From CAYXGZ01 sp964464755 (GTDB lineage: Bacteria; Planctomycetota; MHYJ01; JACPRB01), in contig CAYXGZ010000031.1 in the NCBI GenBank assembly GCA_964464755.1, forward strand, positions 1 through 41,864: a stretch of 41,864 nucleotides of DNA, written 5' to 3'. The position numbers were made by a program, and so were the translations under genes. Shown in pieces: positions 14,962-23,252 of the stretch (the first letter of the stretch is position 1; each line of letters opens with the position of its first letter). A model generated the notes under the pieces. That model did not search any database. It was not told the origin of the DNA and saw only the letters and a program-made list of their open reading frames with translations.

Positions 14962-15024
14962 CAGATGGACGAGCTCGTCCGCTACGCCGCGGCTCACCGC
15001 CGGGGCGTCCTTCGGACGAAATGA
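14962..15024 (+). pseudogene. Diverged third ino1 tail (21 codons)
   Basis: Reads QMDELVRYAAAHRRGVLRTK then TGA. The real Ino1 end is QMDELASYASARRAKVGVGR then TAG: the same number of codons, with the first 14 bases identical and the pattern QMDELxxYAxAxR kept. No similarity is seen before CAG at 14962. It could be the original chromosomal tail, displaced by insertion, or a remnant of an older event. The short length leaves room for chance. Confidence 0.5.
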
Positions 15025-15027
15025 AAA

Positions 15028-15055
15028 GGGCCGGGGATCCCGCGATCCCCGGCCC
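15028..15055 (-). terminator. Rho-independent terminator for the thioredoxin-like gene
   Basis: A perfect 12-bp stem (GGGCCGGGGATC with its complement) around a 4-base loop. On the minus strand it is followed by TTTT (15024-15027), and it begins 17 bases after the stop codon at 15073. On the plus strand it also directly follows the ino1 tail remnant but has only a short T run there. Confidence 0.85.
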
Positions 15056-15072
15056 GTAGTTTCGAAGCCGTT

Positions 15073-15864
15073 CTACTTGCCGCTCGGGGTCTGCTCGCCC
15101 CAGGTCTTCAGGAGCGCGCTGAGCTGCATCTTCAGGGCGTTGGTCTCGACGGGCAGCGCGAACTTCTTCACCGGCGCGGCCGCGGGATCCTCCTTCGCCG
15201 GATCCAGCACGAGCAGCGCGGGCAGGCGGGTCAGGCCGAGCGCCTTGGCGTCCTTGACCGACATCTTCTCCTTCGCCCAGGCGACCTTGCCGAGCAGGTC
15301 GGCTAGGGGGAGCTCGCCGAACGAGCGCTCGGCGAGCGCCGAGGCCGGCGACTCGTCCGCGACGAAGAGCAGGGCGGGGGCCTTCCGCTCCGTCGCGTCC
15401 GCGAGGGCGGCGGCGCGGTCCGCGGCCCACTTCGGCGAGCGGGCGTGCTTCGCGGCCACCTCGGCCAGCTGCTTCTCGAAGCCCTTGGCGCTACGGTCGG
15501 CGAGCTTGCCGACCTTCTCGCCGGCGGGCGAGAGGAAGACGACGTCCGGGATGTTGCGCACGTCGTAGCGCTTCATCAGGCCCTCCTGCCCGCAGGGGTC
15601 GGCCTTCACGCAGGTGAAGCCCTCGGTGGCCTTGATGACGGACTCCTGCGAAAGGGCGTCCTTGTCGAAGCCCTGGCACGCGGGGCACATGTCGGAGGAG
15701 AAGAGGACCATCACGGGGCGGCCGGCGTACTTGCTCTCGGCGAGGACCTTCTCGAAGTCCTTCTCGCTGCCGCACCGGGCGTACTTGATCTTGGAACCGC
15801 CCGCCAGCGCGCCGCCGGCGGCCAGCGTCAGGACGAGGATCGCGGACATCGCGGAACGGACCAT
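15073..15864 (-). CDS. Secreted thioredoxin-like protein, two-domain
   Basis: 263 residues with a Sec signal (SAMSAILVLTLAAGGALAGG). The first domain has the thioredoxin-fold core VMVLFSSDMCPACQGFDKDAL, with a CPAC redox motif near residue 60, and DVRNIPDVVFLSPAGEKVG with the cis-Pro. The second half (about 145-250) repeats a thioredoxin-like pattern (APALLFVADE, LGLTRLPALLVLDP) without a CxxC, suggesting a degenerate second domain. It would act as an exported disulfide reductase or isomerase. AAAAGGAG lies just before the ATG. The gene is monocistronic and ends at a strong terminator. Confidence 0.82.
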   Translation of the reverse strand: MVRSAMSAILVLTLAAGGALAGGSKIKYARCGSEKDFEKVLAESKYAGRPVMVLFSSDMCPACQGFDKDALSQESVIKATEGFTCVKADPCGQEGLMKRYDVRNIPDVVFLSPAGEKVGKLADRSAKGFEKQLAEVAAKHARSPKWAADRAAALADATERKAPALLFVADESPASALAERSFGELPLADLLGKVAWAKEKMSVKDAKALGLTRLPALLVLDPAKEDPAAAPVKKFALPVETNALKMQLSALLKTWGEQTPSGK

Positions 15865-16024
15865 GGGCGCACTCCTTTTGGGGTTATCTTGGTCACTCGG
15901 TCGACGACGGGTTTCCTACCCGCGTGGGACGGGGCCCGGCGCTCACCCGAACGGCCGGTTTGGATTCCTCATCACCCATCGATACAGGGAATCGCGCGGC
16001 CCTTTTATGGGTTTAGGAAAGAGC

Positions 16025-16903
16025 ATGAACATTTCGCGGCGCGACGTGCTGAAGCTGGCCGCGGGAGGCGCCGCCGCCGCGGGCCTCGCCTCCTGCGCCG
16101 AGCCGGGCGCCGCTCCCTCTACGGCCGCCGCCCCGAGGATGCCCGTCGTCTTCCTCTCGCACGGCTCTCCGATGGTCGGCCTCTCGAAGGACGACTACAC
16201 CGCGGCGATCGGGAAGATGGGCACGGAGCTCCCGACGCCCAAGGCCGTCGTCGTCGTGTCCGCGCACTGGGCCGAGTACCGGCCGGTCCGCGTGTCGCCC
16301 GGCGGCGCCCCGGAACTCATCTACGATTTCTACGGCTTCCCCAAGCCCCTCTACGAGCTCAAGTACCCGGCGCCCGGCCACCCCGCGCTCGCCGCCGAGA
16401 TCGCCGCGGCCTTCCAGGCCGGGGGCGTCCCCGCCGTCGTCGAGGAGCGGGGACTGGACCACGGAGCCTGGGTCCCGCTGCGCCTGGCCTACCCCGGCGC
16501 GGACGTCCCGGTCCTCCAGGTCACGCTCCCCGCGGACGCGACCCCCGCCCAGCTCGTGGAACTCGGCCGGATGCTCGCGCCGCTGCGCCGCCGCGGCGTC
16601 CTCCTCCTCGGCAGCGGCGGGATGACGCACAACTTCGACCTGGCCGGCCGGGGCGCGACCCCCGACGCCTCGATGCGGAAGTTCGACGCCTGGGTCCGCG
16701 AGAAGGTCGGCGCGCGCGACCTCGACTCGCTCGTGCGCTACGCGGAGCTCGCCCCGCACGCCGAGCTGGCCCACCCCACGACCGAGCACTTCGACCCGAT
16801 CTTCGTCGTGCTCGGGGCCTCCGACCCGGCCGACCGGGTCCGCGACGTCTACGAGGGCTGGCAGGGCGCGAATTTCTCGATGCGGACCTTCGCCCTCTCG
16901 TAG
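16025..16903 (+). CDS. Tat-exported DODA-type (class III extradiol) dioxygenase
   Basis: 292 residues. The N-terminus MNISRRDVLKLAAGGAAAAG with LASC is a twin-arginine signal ending in a lipobox, unusual for this normally cytoplasmic family. The catalytic part matches the LigB/DODA fold: VVFLSHGSPM, VVVVSAHWAE, GLDHGAWVPLRL, GSGGMTHNF and the His in LAHPTTEHFDPI. The conserved His residues fit a single-metal site. Bacterial relatives such as YgiD open catechol rings. The ATG at 16025 is preceded by AGGA; an in-frame ATG at 16007 would add six residues before the Tat motif. Substrate unknown. Confidence 0.85.
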   Translation: MNISRRDVLKLAAGGAAAAGLASCAEPGAAPSTAAAPRMPVVFLSHGSPMVGLSKDDYTAAIGKMGTELPTPKAVVVVSAHWAEYRPVRVSPGGAPELIYDFYGFPKPLYELKYPAPGHPALAAEIAAAFQAGGVPAVVEERGLDHGAWVPLRLAYPGADVPVLQVTLPADATPAQLVELGRMLAPLRRRGVLLLGSGGMTHNFDLAGRGATPDASMRKFDAWVREKVGARDLDSLVRYAELAPHAELAHPTTEHFDPIFVVLGASDPADRVRDVYEGWQGANFSMRTFALS

Positions 16904-16928
16904 TGTCACCCTCCGGCACGCCCGGCCG

Positions 16929-16934
16929 TATACT
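16929..16934 (+). promoter_or_regulatory. -10 element TATACT, leaderless start
   Basis: TATACT is followed by CGGGCG and the ATG at 16941, a six-base gap. No ribosome binding site fits between. Confidence 0.55.
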
Positions 16935-16940
16935 CGGGCG

Positions 16941-19856
16941 ATGCTCCACGTCGCCGCCGGGCCGTTCCACCCCTCGCTGGAGCGGGCCTACTCGGCGCGG
17001 CTGAAGGAGCTGAAGGCCGCCGACCCCATGGCCCGCGTGGCGGTCGTCGCCCCCTCGCGGCGCCTGGCCAACCGCCTCCGCGAGCTCGCGCTCGAGGCCT
17101 TCCCCCGCGGCGTCGCCAACCTCCACTTCCACCACCTGATGTCCTTCGCCCGCCTCGCCGCGGGCGGCGTCGAGGTCGTCGACGACCCGCTCGTCCTCGA
17201 GAACCTCGTCGCCCGGATCGTGGAGCGCGACTTCCCGAAGGGCCGGTACCTCGGGCCCGTCGCGCGCAACCCCCGCCTCGCCCGGCCCCTCCTCGGCGTG
17301 CTGCGCGAGCTGCGCGAGGGCGGCGTCGACCCCGTCCAGGCCTACGAGGCCCTGCGCGAGGGCCACCTCGGAGATCCCGACGACCTGAAGCTCGCCGAGA
17401 TCTTCGCGCTGCAGAAGGCCTACGAGGGCGAACTCGCCGCGCGCGGGTGGAAGGACCGTGCGGACCTCGTGAAGGCCGCCGCCGAGCGGGCGGCCGAGCT
17501 CTCCGGCTTCGCGGAGATCCTCTTCTACGGCTTCTACGAGCTCGTCCAGGTGCAGATCGACTTCTTCCGCGAGGTCGCGCGCCGCCATCCCTGCCGCCTC
17601 TACTACCCGCTCGAGAAGGGCAATCCGGACCACGGGTTCTCGCTCTCCTTTTACGACGAGATCGTCCGCGGCCTCGCGACGAGCTCCGAGGACCTCGAGC
17701 CCGCGCCGGCCCCGCCCGCCCCGGAGGTCGTCAACGTCTCGGGCGCGCGCGACGAGGCCTGGGCCGCCGCCAAGCGCATCCTCGCGTGGCGCGACGAGGG
17801 GACGCCGTTCGGCGAGATCGGCGTCGTGGCCCGCACCCTCGAGCCCTGGGCGCCGCACCTCGAGTCGGTCTTCCGCGCCCACGCCATCCCCTTCGCCTCC
17901 AGCGCCCGGGTGCCCCTCGAGCGGCATCCCTACGTGTCCGCGGTCCGCACGATCGTCTCGATCGCCGCCGACGAGTTCCCCCGCGACGCCGTGATGGACC
18001 TCCTCGCCTCGCCCGCGTTCCGCGGCTCCGGCGATCCGGTGCTCTGGGACCTCGCGACCCGCGCGCTCGGCATCGGGCGCGGCGCGGCGGAGTGGATGGC
18101 GCGGCTCGACCGGAAGGAGCCCGTGAAGCTGCAGGACGGCGAGGTGAGCGCCGCCCAGCTCCGCGAGCTGAAGGGCCTCGTCTCGCGCATCCTCGAGGCC
18201 TGCCGCCCGCCCGCGAAGCCCTCGTGGGAGGCCTGGGGAGCGTGGGTCCTGGAGGCGGCCGGCGCGCTGCTCGATCCCGCGGCGTCGGGCCCGGCGGCGG
18301 AGCAGGTCGCCGCGGCCTTCGAGGCCTTCGGGGCCATCGGCATTTCCGGGGCGCCCCGGTCCGCGGACGAACTGCGCGAGGCGGCGCTGCGCGTGCTCAA
18401 CGACCTCCGCGCGCCGGTGGGCGATCCGCACGGGCCGGGGGTGCAGGTGCTCGACATCATGTCGGCCCGCGGCCTCCCGTTCCGGAAGCTCGTCGTGCTC
18501 GGGCTCAACGAGAAGGTCTTCCCGCGCTACATCCTCGAGGAGCCGTTCCTGCGCGACGGCGTGCGCGCGCGCCTGGCCACCCGGCTCGGCGCCCGCCTGC
18601 CGCAGAAGCTGCGGGGCTACGACGAGGAGCGCCTGCTCTGGAGCCTCGTCCGCGCCGCGGCGGGCGAGTCCCTCGTCGCGTCGTACCAGCGCAGCGACGA
18701 GGCGGGCCGCGTGCGGCTGCGCTCCGCGTTCCTCGAGGGGAGCCCGAAGGCCTTCGAGTGGCCGCGGGCCCCCAAGGAGCGCCTCCTGAAGGTCGCCGCC
18801 GACCGCCTCACGCGGGAGGAGGCCCTGCTGCTCGCGGCCCTCGAGGCCGACTCGACCCCGGAGAACGGCGCGATCCGCCTGGTGGAGGCCCGCGCGGTCT
18901 TCGGGTGGGACGCGTCCGAGCTGCTCCGCGGGGCGGCCCACCTCCAGCGGATCGAGTCCGCCCGCACGCCGGGTCCCGCCGACGGGTACGTGGGCGCCTT
19001 CGAGCCGAAGGGCGCGCTGTCGCCCACGGCGCTCGAGAACTTCGCGGAGTGCCCGTTCCGCTACTTCGCCCGCAAGGTCCTCCGGCTCGAGGAGCTCGAG
19101 ACGCCGGAGGAGGACGGGCCGGTCGACGTGACCGACGAGGGCACGCTGCTGCACGCGATCCTGCAGGAGTACTACTCCTCCCCGGCCCGGGACCTCGACC
19201 GGGCGCTGCGCAAGGTCGTCGCGGCCCGCGAGGCCGAGGGGACCATCCGGCACCCGCTGCTCTGGGAGATCGAGCAGGAGGAACTGCGCCGGGTCGCGGA
19301 GGCGGCGATCGCCCACGACGACGCGACGCGGGGGGACTTCAAGCCCTGGATGTTCGAGCTGGCGCTCGAGGGCGAGATCGGCGGGCGGAGGATCGCGGGC
19401 CGGGCGGACCGGGTGGACCTCGGTCCCGGCGGCGCGTTCCGGGTCGTCGACTACAAGCGCTCCTCGGGGAAGTACAAGACCTGGAAGCTCGAGACCGGGA
19501 TCCTCGAGAAGAAGCGCTTCTTCCAGGCGCCGCTCTACTTCCTGCTCGCGGAGCAGAGGCTGGCGTCGGAGGGGAAGCGGCCGGACCGTGCGGGCTCGAG
19601 GTCCGGCTACCTCTTCCTCCGCGACATCGCCGACGACGCGGGCAAGCGGGACGCGTGGATCGACGGCGGGTTCTGGGCGAGGTCGGCGGAATTCGACGCG
19701 GTGCTGGCGGAACTCTACGGGTCCATCGCCCGGGGCGAGTTCCGGATCCGTCCCGACAAGTACTGCGAATACTGCGAGGTCGCGACGGTCTGCCGCCGGC
19801 GGCACGGGCCGACGCGGCGTCGCGCGGAGAAGGCGGATGAAGATCCCGGCGCTTGA
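16941..19856 (+). CDS. AddB-like helicase/nuclease subunit
   Basis: 971 residues. The N-terminal half is a UvrD/AddB-like fold without a good Walker A (VAVVAPSRRLANRLRELAL at residue about 32), as in AddB/RecC-like subunits; LDIMSARGLPFRKLVVLGLNE and GYDEERLLWSLVRAA are the degenerate motor region. The C-terminus is a PD-(D/E)xK nuclease: ALENFAECPFRYFARKVL, GTLLHAIL, GRADRVDLGPGGAFRVVDYK. A Cys in AECPF plus three in YCEYCEVATVC form the iron-sulfur staple known from AddB. The pair processes double-strand breaks for RecA. It overlaps the next gene by 20 bases. Confidence 0.85.
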   Translation: MLHVAAGPFHPSLERAYSARLKELKAADPMARVAVVAPSRRLANRLRELALEAFPRGVANLHFHHLMSFARLAAGGVEVVDDPLVLENLVARIVERDFPKGRYLGPVARNPRLARPLLGVLRELREGGVDPVQAYEALREGHLGDPDDLKLAEIFALQKAYEGELAARGWKDRADLVKAAAERAAELSGFAEILFYGFYELVQVQIDFFREVARRHPCRLYYPLEKGNPDHGFSLSFYDEIVRGLATSSEDLEPAPAPPAPEVVNVSGARDEAWAAAKRILAWRDEGTPFGEIGVVARTLEPWAPHLESVFRAHAIPFASSARVPLERHPYVSAVRTIVSIAADEFPRDAVMDLLASPAFRGSGDPVLWDLATRALGIGRGAAEWMARLDRKEPVKLQDGEVSAAQLRELKGLVSRILEACRPPAKPSWEAWGAWVLEAAGALLDPAASGPAAEQVAAAFEAFGAIGISGAPRSADELREAALRVLNDLRAPVGDPHGPGVQVLDIMSARGLPFRKLVVLGLNEKVFPRYILEEPFLRDGVRARLATRLGARLPQKLRGYDEERLLWSLVRAAAGESLVASYQRSDEAGRVRLRSAFLEGSPKAFEWPRAPKERLLKVAADRLTREEALLLAALEADSTPENGAIRLVEARAVFGWDASELLRGAAHLQRIESARTPGPADGYVGAFEPKGALSPTALENFAECPFRYFARKVLRLEELETPEEDGPVDVTDEGTLLHAILQEYYSSPARDLDRALRKVVAAREAEGTIRHPLLWEIEQEELRRVAEAAIAHDDATRGDFKPWMFELALEGEIGGRRIAGRADRVDLGPGGAFRVVDYKRSSGKYKTWKLETGILEKKRFFQAPLYFLLAEQRLASEGKRPDRAGSRSGYLFLRDIADDAGKRDAWIDGGFWARSAEFDAVLAELYGSIARGEFRIRPDKYCEYCEVATVCRRRHGPTRRRAEKADEDPGA

Positions 19857-22800
19857 GGACGCGGCCGCCCGCGAGGAGGCGGCGCACGGGACGGCGAACG
19901 TCGCGGTGACTGCGGGCGCGGGCACCGGCAAGACGACGCTGCTCGTCGATGCCGTGCTCTCGCGGGTCCTGGTCCGGGGGGCCGACCTGCGCTCCGTGCT
20001 CCTGCTCACCTTCACGGAGAAGGCGGCGGGGGAGATGGCGGAGCGGCTGCGCGCGCGCCTGGCCGGGCTGAAGAGCCCGGGGGACGACAAGGCCCGGGAG
20101 GCGCGGGCGGACTGGCTCCGCCGGGTCGGAGCCGACGAGACGCTCGACGAGCGGCTCGACGCCGCGATCTCCGCGCTCGACCGCGCCGAGATCCTGACGA
20201 TCCACTCGTTCTGCGCCCACGTGCTGCGCGAGTTCCCGATCGAGGCGGGGCTGGATCCCGCGTTCGAGGTGGACGCCCGGGCGCGCTTCGACGAGAAGTT
20301 CGCCGCGGCCTGGGAGCGCTTCCTCGACGTCGAGCTCGGCGCGAAGCCGCCCCGGGGCCCGGCGTGGAGGAAGCTGCTGCGGGTCGCGTCGCTCGACACG
20401 CTGCGGAAGATCGCGGAGGGGCTCGCGTCGTTCTCGGTGCCCGAGGAGGCGCTCGACGCGGAGGCGGCGCTGAAGGCGGGCCGCCGGCACCTGGAGTCCG
20501 TGGCGGTCCCGCTCGCGGACGCGCTGGAGCGCCGGGCCGCGCTCTGGAAGCCGGAGAAGAAGGCGCAGAACAACCTGGTCGACCAGATGCGCTCGGTCGC
20601 CGCGTTCCTGCGGAAGCCCCGGGCCTGGGCGGAGCACCCGTTCGGGAAGGAGCCCAGCGACGCGAAGACGGGCTGGGGCGACGAGTTCGCGGAGAGCAAG
20701 GCGCTGGCGAAGGAGGCCCTCAAGCTCGCGGCGAACGTGGCCGAGGGGGACGAGGCGACGCTCCGGACGGCCCTCGAGCTGCTCGGCGGGTTCGCGAGGG
20801 CGTTCCGCGACTCCTTCACGCGCGAGGGCTGGGTGGGCTTCGACGGGCTGCTGCTCGGCGTGCGGCGCCTGCTCCTGGATCCCGACTTCCCCCAGGTGCG
20901 GGCCTGGCTGAAGTCGAAGTACGCTCACGTCCTCGTGGACGAGTTCCAGGACACGGACCCGGTGCAGGGCGAGATCGTGCAGCTCGTCGCGGAGTCGGTG
21001 GAGGGCCGGCCCGCGCGCGAGGCCTCGTCCGTCCGGCTCGGCCCCGGCAAGCTCTTCATCGTGGGCGACCCGAAGCAGTCGATCTACAGCTTCCGCGGCG
21101 CCGACATCGTGGCCTACTCGCGCTTCAAGACGCGCCTGCTGGGGCAGGGGGGGCGCGAGCTCTTCCTCCGCACGAACTTCCGCAGCCACTCGGGCCTGAC
21201 CGGCGCGGTCAACGGCCTCTTCGCGGGCATCCTCCGCGAGGAGGGCGAGCTGCAGCCCGCCTACGAGCCGATCACGCCGGTGCGGGATCCGCGGCACGCG
21301 GGGCTCGGCGTCCGGGCCGTGTTCCACGAGGGCGCCAAGGGCGCCGACGCCGCGCGGATCGCCGAGGGGGCCTGGATCGCGGACTGGATCTCCTCGAACG
21401 TGGGGGTGCTGCAGCTCGAGAAGGAGAAGCTCGGGTACGGCCACGTCGCGCTGCTCTTCAAGGCGCTGACGGACGTGCACCTCGTGCTCGAGGGGCTGCG
21501 CGAGCGGCGCATCCCCTACGTGGTCGAGGGCGAGAAGCACTACTACGGCACGAGCGAGGTGATCGACGCGGCCAACCTGCTGCGGGTGCTCGCGAATCCC
21601 CGGGACCGGGTCGCCATGGCGGGGCTGCTGCGCTCGCCGCTGGGCGCGATCGACGACCGCGCGCTGCTCGCGGGGGCGGACCGGCTCGACTTCCGGGGCC
21701 CGGCCCCGGAGGGGGCGGAGCCCTTCTACGCGCTCCTGCGGGAGCTGCACGGGGAGTCGCGGCGGCTCCCCGTGCCCGAGCTGATCGACCGGATCTTCGA
21801 GCGCACGGCGATGCTGGAGCTCGCGGCCCTCTCGCGCTCCGGCGAGCAGGCCGTGGCGAATCTCCTGAAGCTGCGGCGGGCCGCGGAGGACTTCGAGGCG
21901 TCCGGCGTGGCGGCGGCGACGCTGCGGCAGTTCCTGCGGCGCGTGGAGCGGGACGTGAAGGAGCTGACCGAGGAGGGCGAGAGCGCGCTCGCGGACGAGA
22001 AGACCGACGCGGTGCGCGTGATGTCGATCCACAAGGCCAAGGGCCTGGAGTGGCCGGTCGTGATCCTGCCGGACCTGCACCGGGGCCCGTCCCGGGGCCG
22101 CGAGGACCGGGCCGTGACCTACGACTGGCCGGACGGGGTCCTCGGCGTGAGCACGAAGGAGCTGTCGGGCTGGGGCGGGGCGGCCCTCGCGCACCGGGAG
22201 CGGCGGCGCCGCGAAGCCGAGGTAAGGCGCCTGCTCTACGTGGCGCTGACGCGGGCGAAGGACCTGCTCATCCTCTCGGGCTCGGCGGACTTCGAGAACG
22301 GGAGCCCGTGGAAGATCCTGGCGGAAGGCCTGCCGGCGGGCTGGCCCGACCGGCCGGGGACGATCGAGGCCGGGTCGCTGCGGATCGAGGTCGAGCGTCC
22401 CGAGTGGAAGGAGCGGCCGGAGCGGAAGCCCGCGAAGTCGAGGCCGCCGTCCGGCGACGCCAGGCGCTGGAAGTCGCTCCACGCCGCGTGGGAGCGGCGC
22501 GAGTCGGAGGCCCGCGAGCTGGCCGGGACGCGGCGCTGGACGAGCCCGTCGCGGCTCCAGGAGTCCGCGGGCCGGGCCGTGCCCGCATGGACCGACGAGG
22601 AGGAGCGCCTCCGGCGGGGCGCGGCGGCCACGGGCACGCTCGTGCACCGCGTGCTGGAGCTCCTCGACTTCAAGGAGCCCGACTGGGAGGCGGCCTTCGA
22701 GGCGGCGGGCGCGGAGGAGGGCGCGGACGTCGCGGAGGCGAAGCGCATCCTCGGGGCCTTCGCGAAATCGAGCGCCTTCAAGGACATCGCGAAGGGCGAG

Positions 22801-23052
22801 ATCGTGGCGCGCGAGCTGCCGGTCCTGCGGAAGGCCGGCGCGTCGCTCCTGCAGGGCTCGGTGGACGCCGTCGTGAGGATGAAGGGGAAGACCTGGGTGC
22901 TGGACTGGAAGACGGACCGCGACGAGGACCCGTCGAAGTACGTCGACCAGGAGCGGCACTACGTCGCGGCGGTCGAGGGGGCGCTCGGGATCAAGGTGGC
23001 GGGTTTCCGGCTCGTCTACCTGCGCAGCGGGCGGATGGTCGGCACGGACTAG
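19837..23052 (+). CDS. AddA/RecB-like UvrD-family helicase-nuclease
   Basis: 1071 residues. Superfamily 1A helicase motifs are intact: AGAGTGKTTLLVDA (Walker A, about residue 26), LLLTFTEKAAGEMAERLR, TIHSFCAHVLREFP, VLVDEFQDTDPVQGEIV, FIVGDPKQSIYSFRGAD, VRVMSIHKAKGLEWPVVIL and YVALTRAKDLLILSG. The C-terminal PD-(D/E)xK nuclease shows GTLVHRVLELLDF, SVDAVVRMKGKTWVLDWKTD and YVAAVEGALG. It is therefore the AddA-type motor and nuclease partner of the preceding gene. The start ATG lies within the end of the upstream gene, so the two are coupled. No recD or Chi-like site was sought. Confidence 0.92.
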   Translation: MKIPALEDAAAREEAAHGTANVAVTAGAGTGKTTLLVDAVLSRVLVRGADLRSVLLLTFTEKAAGEMAERLRARLAGLKSPGDDKAREARADWLRRVGADETLDERLDAAISALDRAEILTIHSFCAHVLREFPIEAGLDPAFEVDARARFDEKFAAAWERFLDVELGAKPPRGPAWRKLLRVASLDTLRKIAEGLASFSVPEEALDAEAALKAGRRHLESVAVPLADALERRAALWKPEKKAQNNLVDQMRSVAAFLRKPRAWAEHPFGKEPSDAKTGWGDEFAESKALAKEALKLAANVAEGDEATLRTALELLGGFARAFRDSFTREGWVGFDGLLLGVRRLLLDPDFPQVRAWLKSKYAHVLVDEFQDTDPVQGEIVQLVAESVEGRPAREASSVRLGPGKLFIVGDPKQSIYSFRGADIVAYSRFKTRLLGQGGRELFLRTNFRSHSGLTGAVNGLFAGILREEGELQPAYEPITPVRDPRHAGLGVRAVFHEGAKGADAARIAEGAWIADWISSNVGVLQLEKEKLGYGHVALLFKALTDVHLVLEGLRERRIPYVVEGEKHYYGTSEVIDAANLLRVLANPRDRVAMAGLLRSPLGAIDDRALLAGADRLDFRGPAPEGAEPFYALLRELHGESRRLPVPELIDRIFERTAMLELAALSRSGEQAVANLLKLRRAAEDFEASGVAAATLRQFLRRVERDVKELTEEGESALADEKTDAVRVMSIHKAKGLEWPVVILPDLHRGPSRGREDRAVTYDWPDGVLGVSTKELSGWGGAALAHRERRRREAEVRRLLYVALTRAKDLLILSGSADFENGSPWKILAEGLPAGWPDRPGTIEAGSLRIEVERPEWKERPERKPAKSRPPSGDARRWKSLHAAWERRESEARELAGTRRWTSPSRLQESAGRAVPAWTDEEERLRRGAAATGTLVHRVLELLDFKEPDWEAAFEAAGAEEGADVAEAKRILGAFAKSSAFKDIAKGEIVARELPVLRKAGASLLQGSVDAVVRMKGKTWVLDWKTDRDEDPSKYVDQERHYVAAVEGALGIKVAGFRLVYLRSGRMVGTD

Positions 23053-23071
23053 GGACCGGCCGGAGCCGAAC

Positions 23072-23225
23072 GCGGACCGCCTGGGCTCTCCCCCCGGGTT
23101 CCACTGCACAAGAGGGTGACCGCCACCGTTGCTGCCTTCCGGCCCTGGCGGGGTTCACGGCCCCCAGCATTGCATGGATCGAGAGGTCGGCCCCACGTAT
23201 CCGCGCCCAGCCCGGGCCGGTCCGC
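23072..23225 (-). ncRNA. ffs: SRP RNA (4.5S-like)
   Basis: On the minus strand the conserved apical domain reads GCCAGGGCCGGAAGGCAGCA, i.e. the GGAA tetraloop closed by GCC/GGC with the asymmetric loop recognised by Ffh. Ends are inferred from a long closing helix: GCGGACC and GCCCGGGCU at the 5' side pair with AGCCCAGGC and GGUCCGC at the 3' side, giving about 154 nt. That is longer than the usual roughly 100-nt short type but lacks an obvious Alu domain. The exact ends are uncertain by tens of bases. Confidence 0.85.
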
Positions 23226-23252
23226 GTCGCGAGGGGCGGGAATTGTAGCGCG

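Noticed and set aside
15028..15055. Insertion-sequence end
   Set aside because: The perfect inverted repeat looked like a small IS terminus, but its position after a stop codon and the adjacent T run fit a terminator, and no transposase is present.
16521..20819. Very long open frame antisense to the AddB/AddA-like genes (and similar ones antisense to dnaE2 and addA)
   Set aside because: In GC-rich coding DNA the antisense frames rarely meet stop codons. The sense frames have full family motifs; the antisense products are Arg/Ala/Leu-rich low-complexity sequence.
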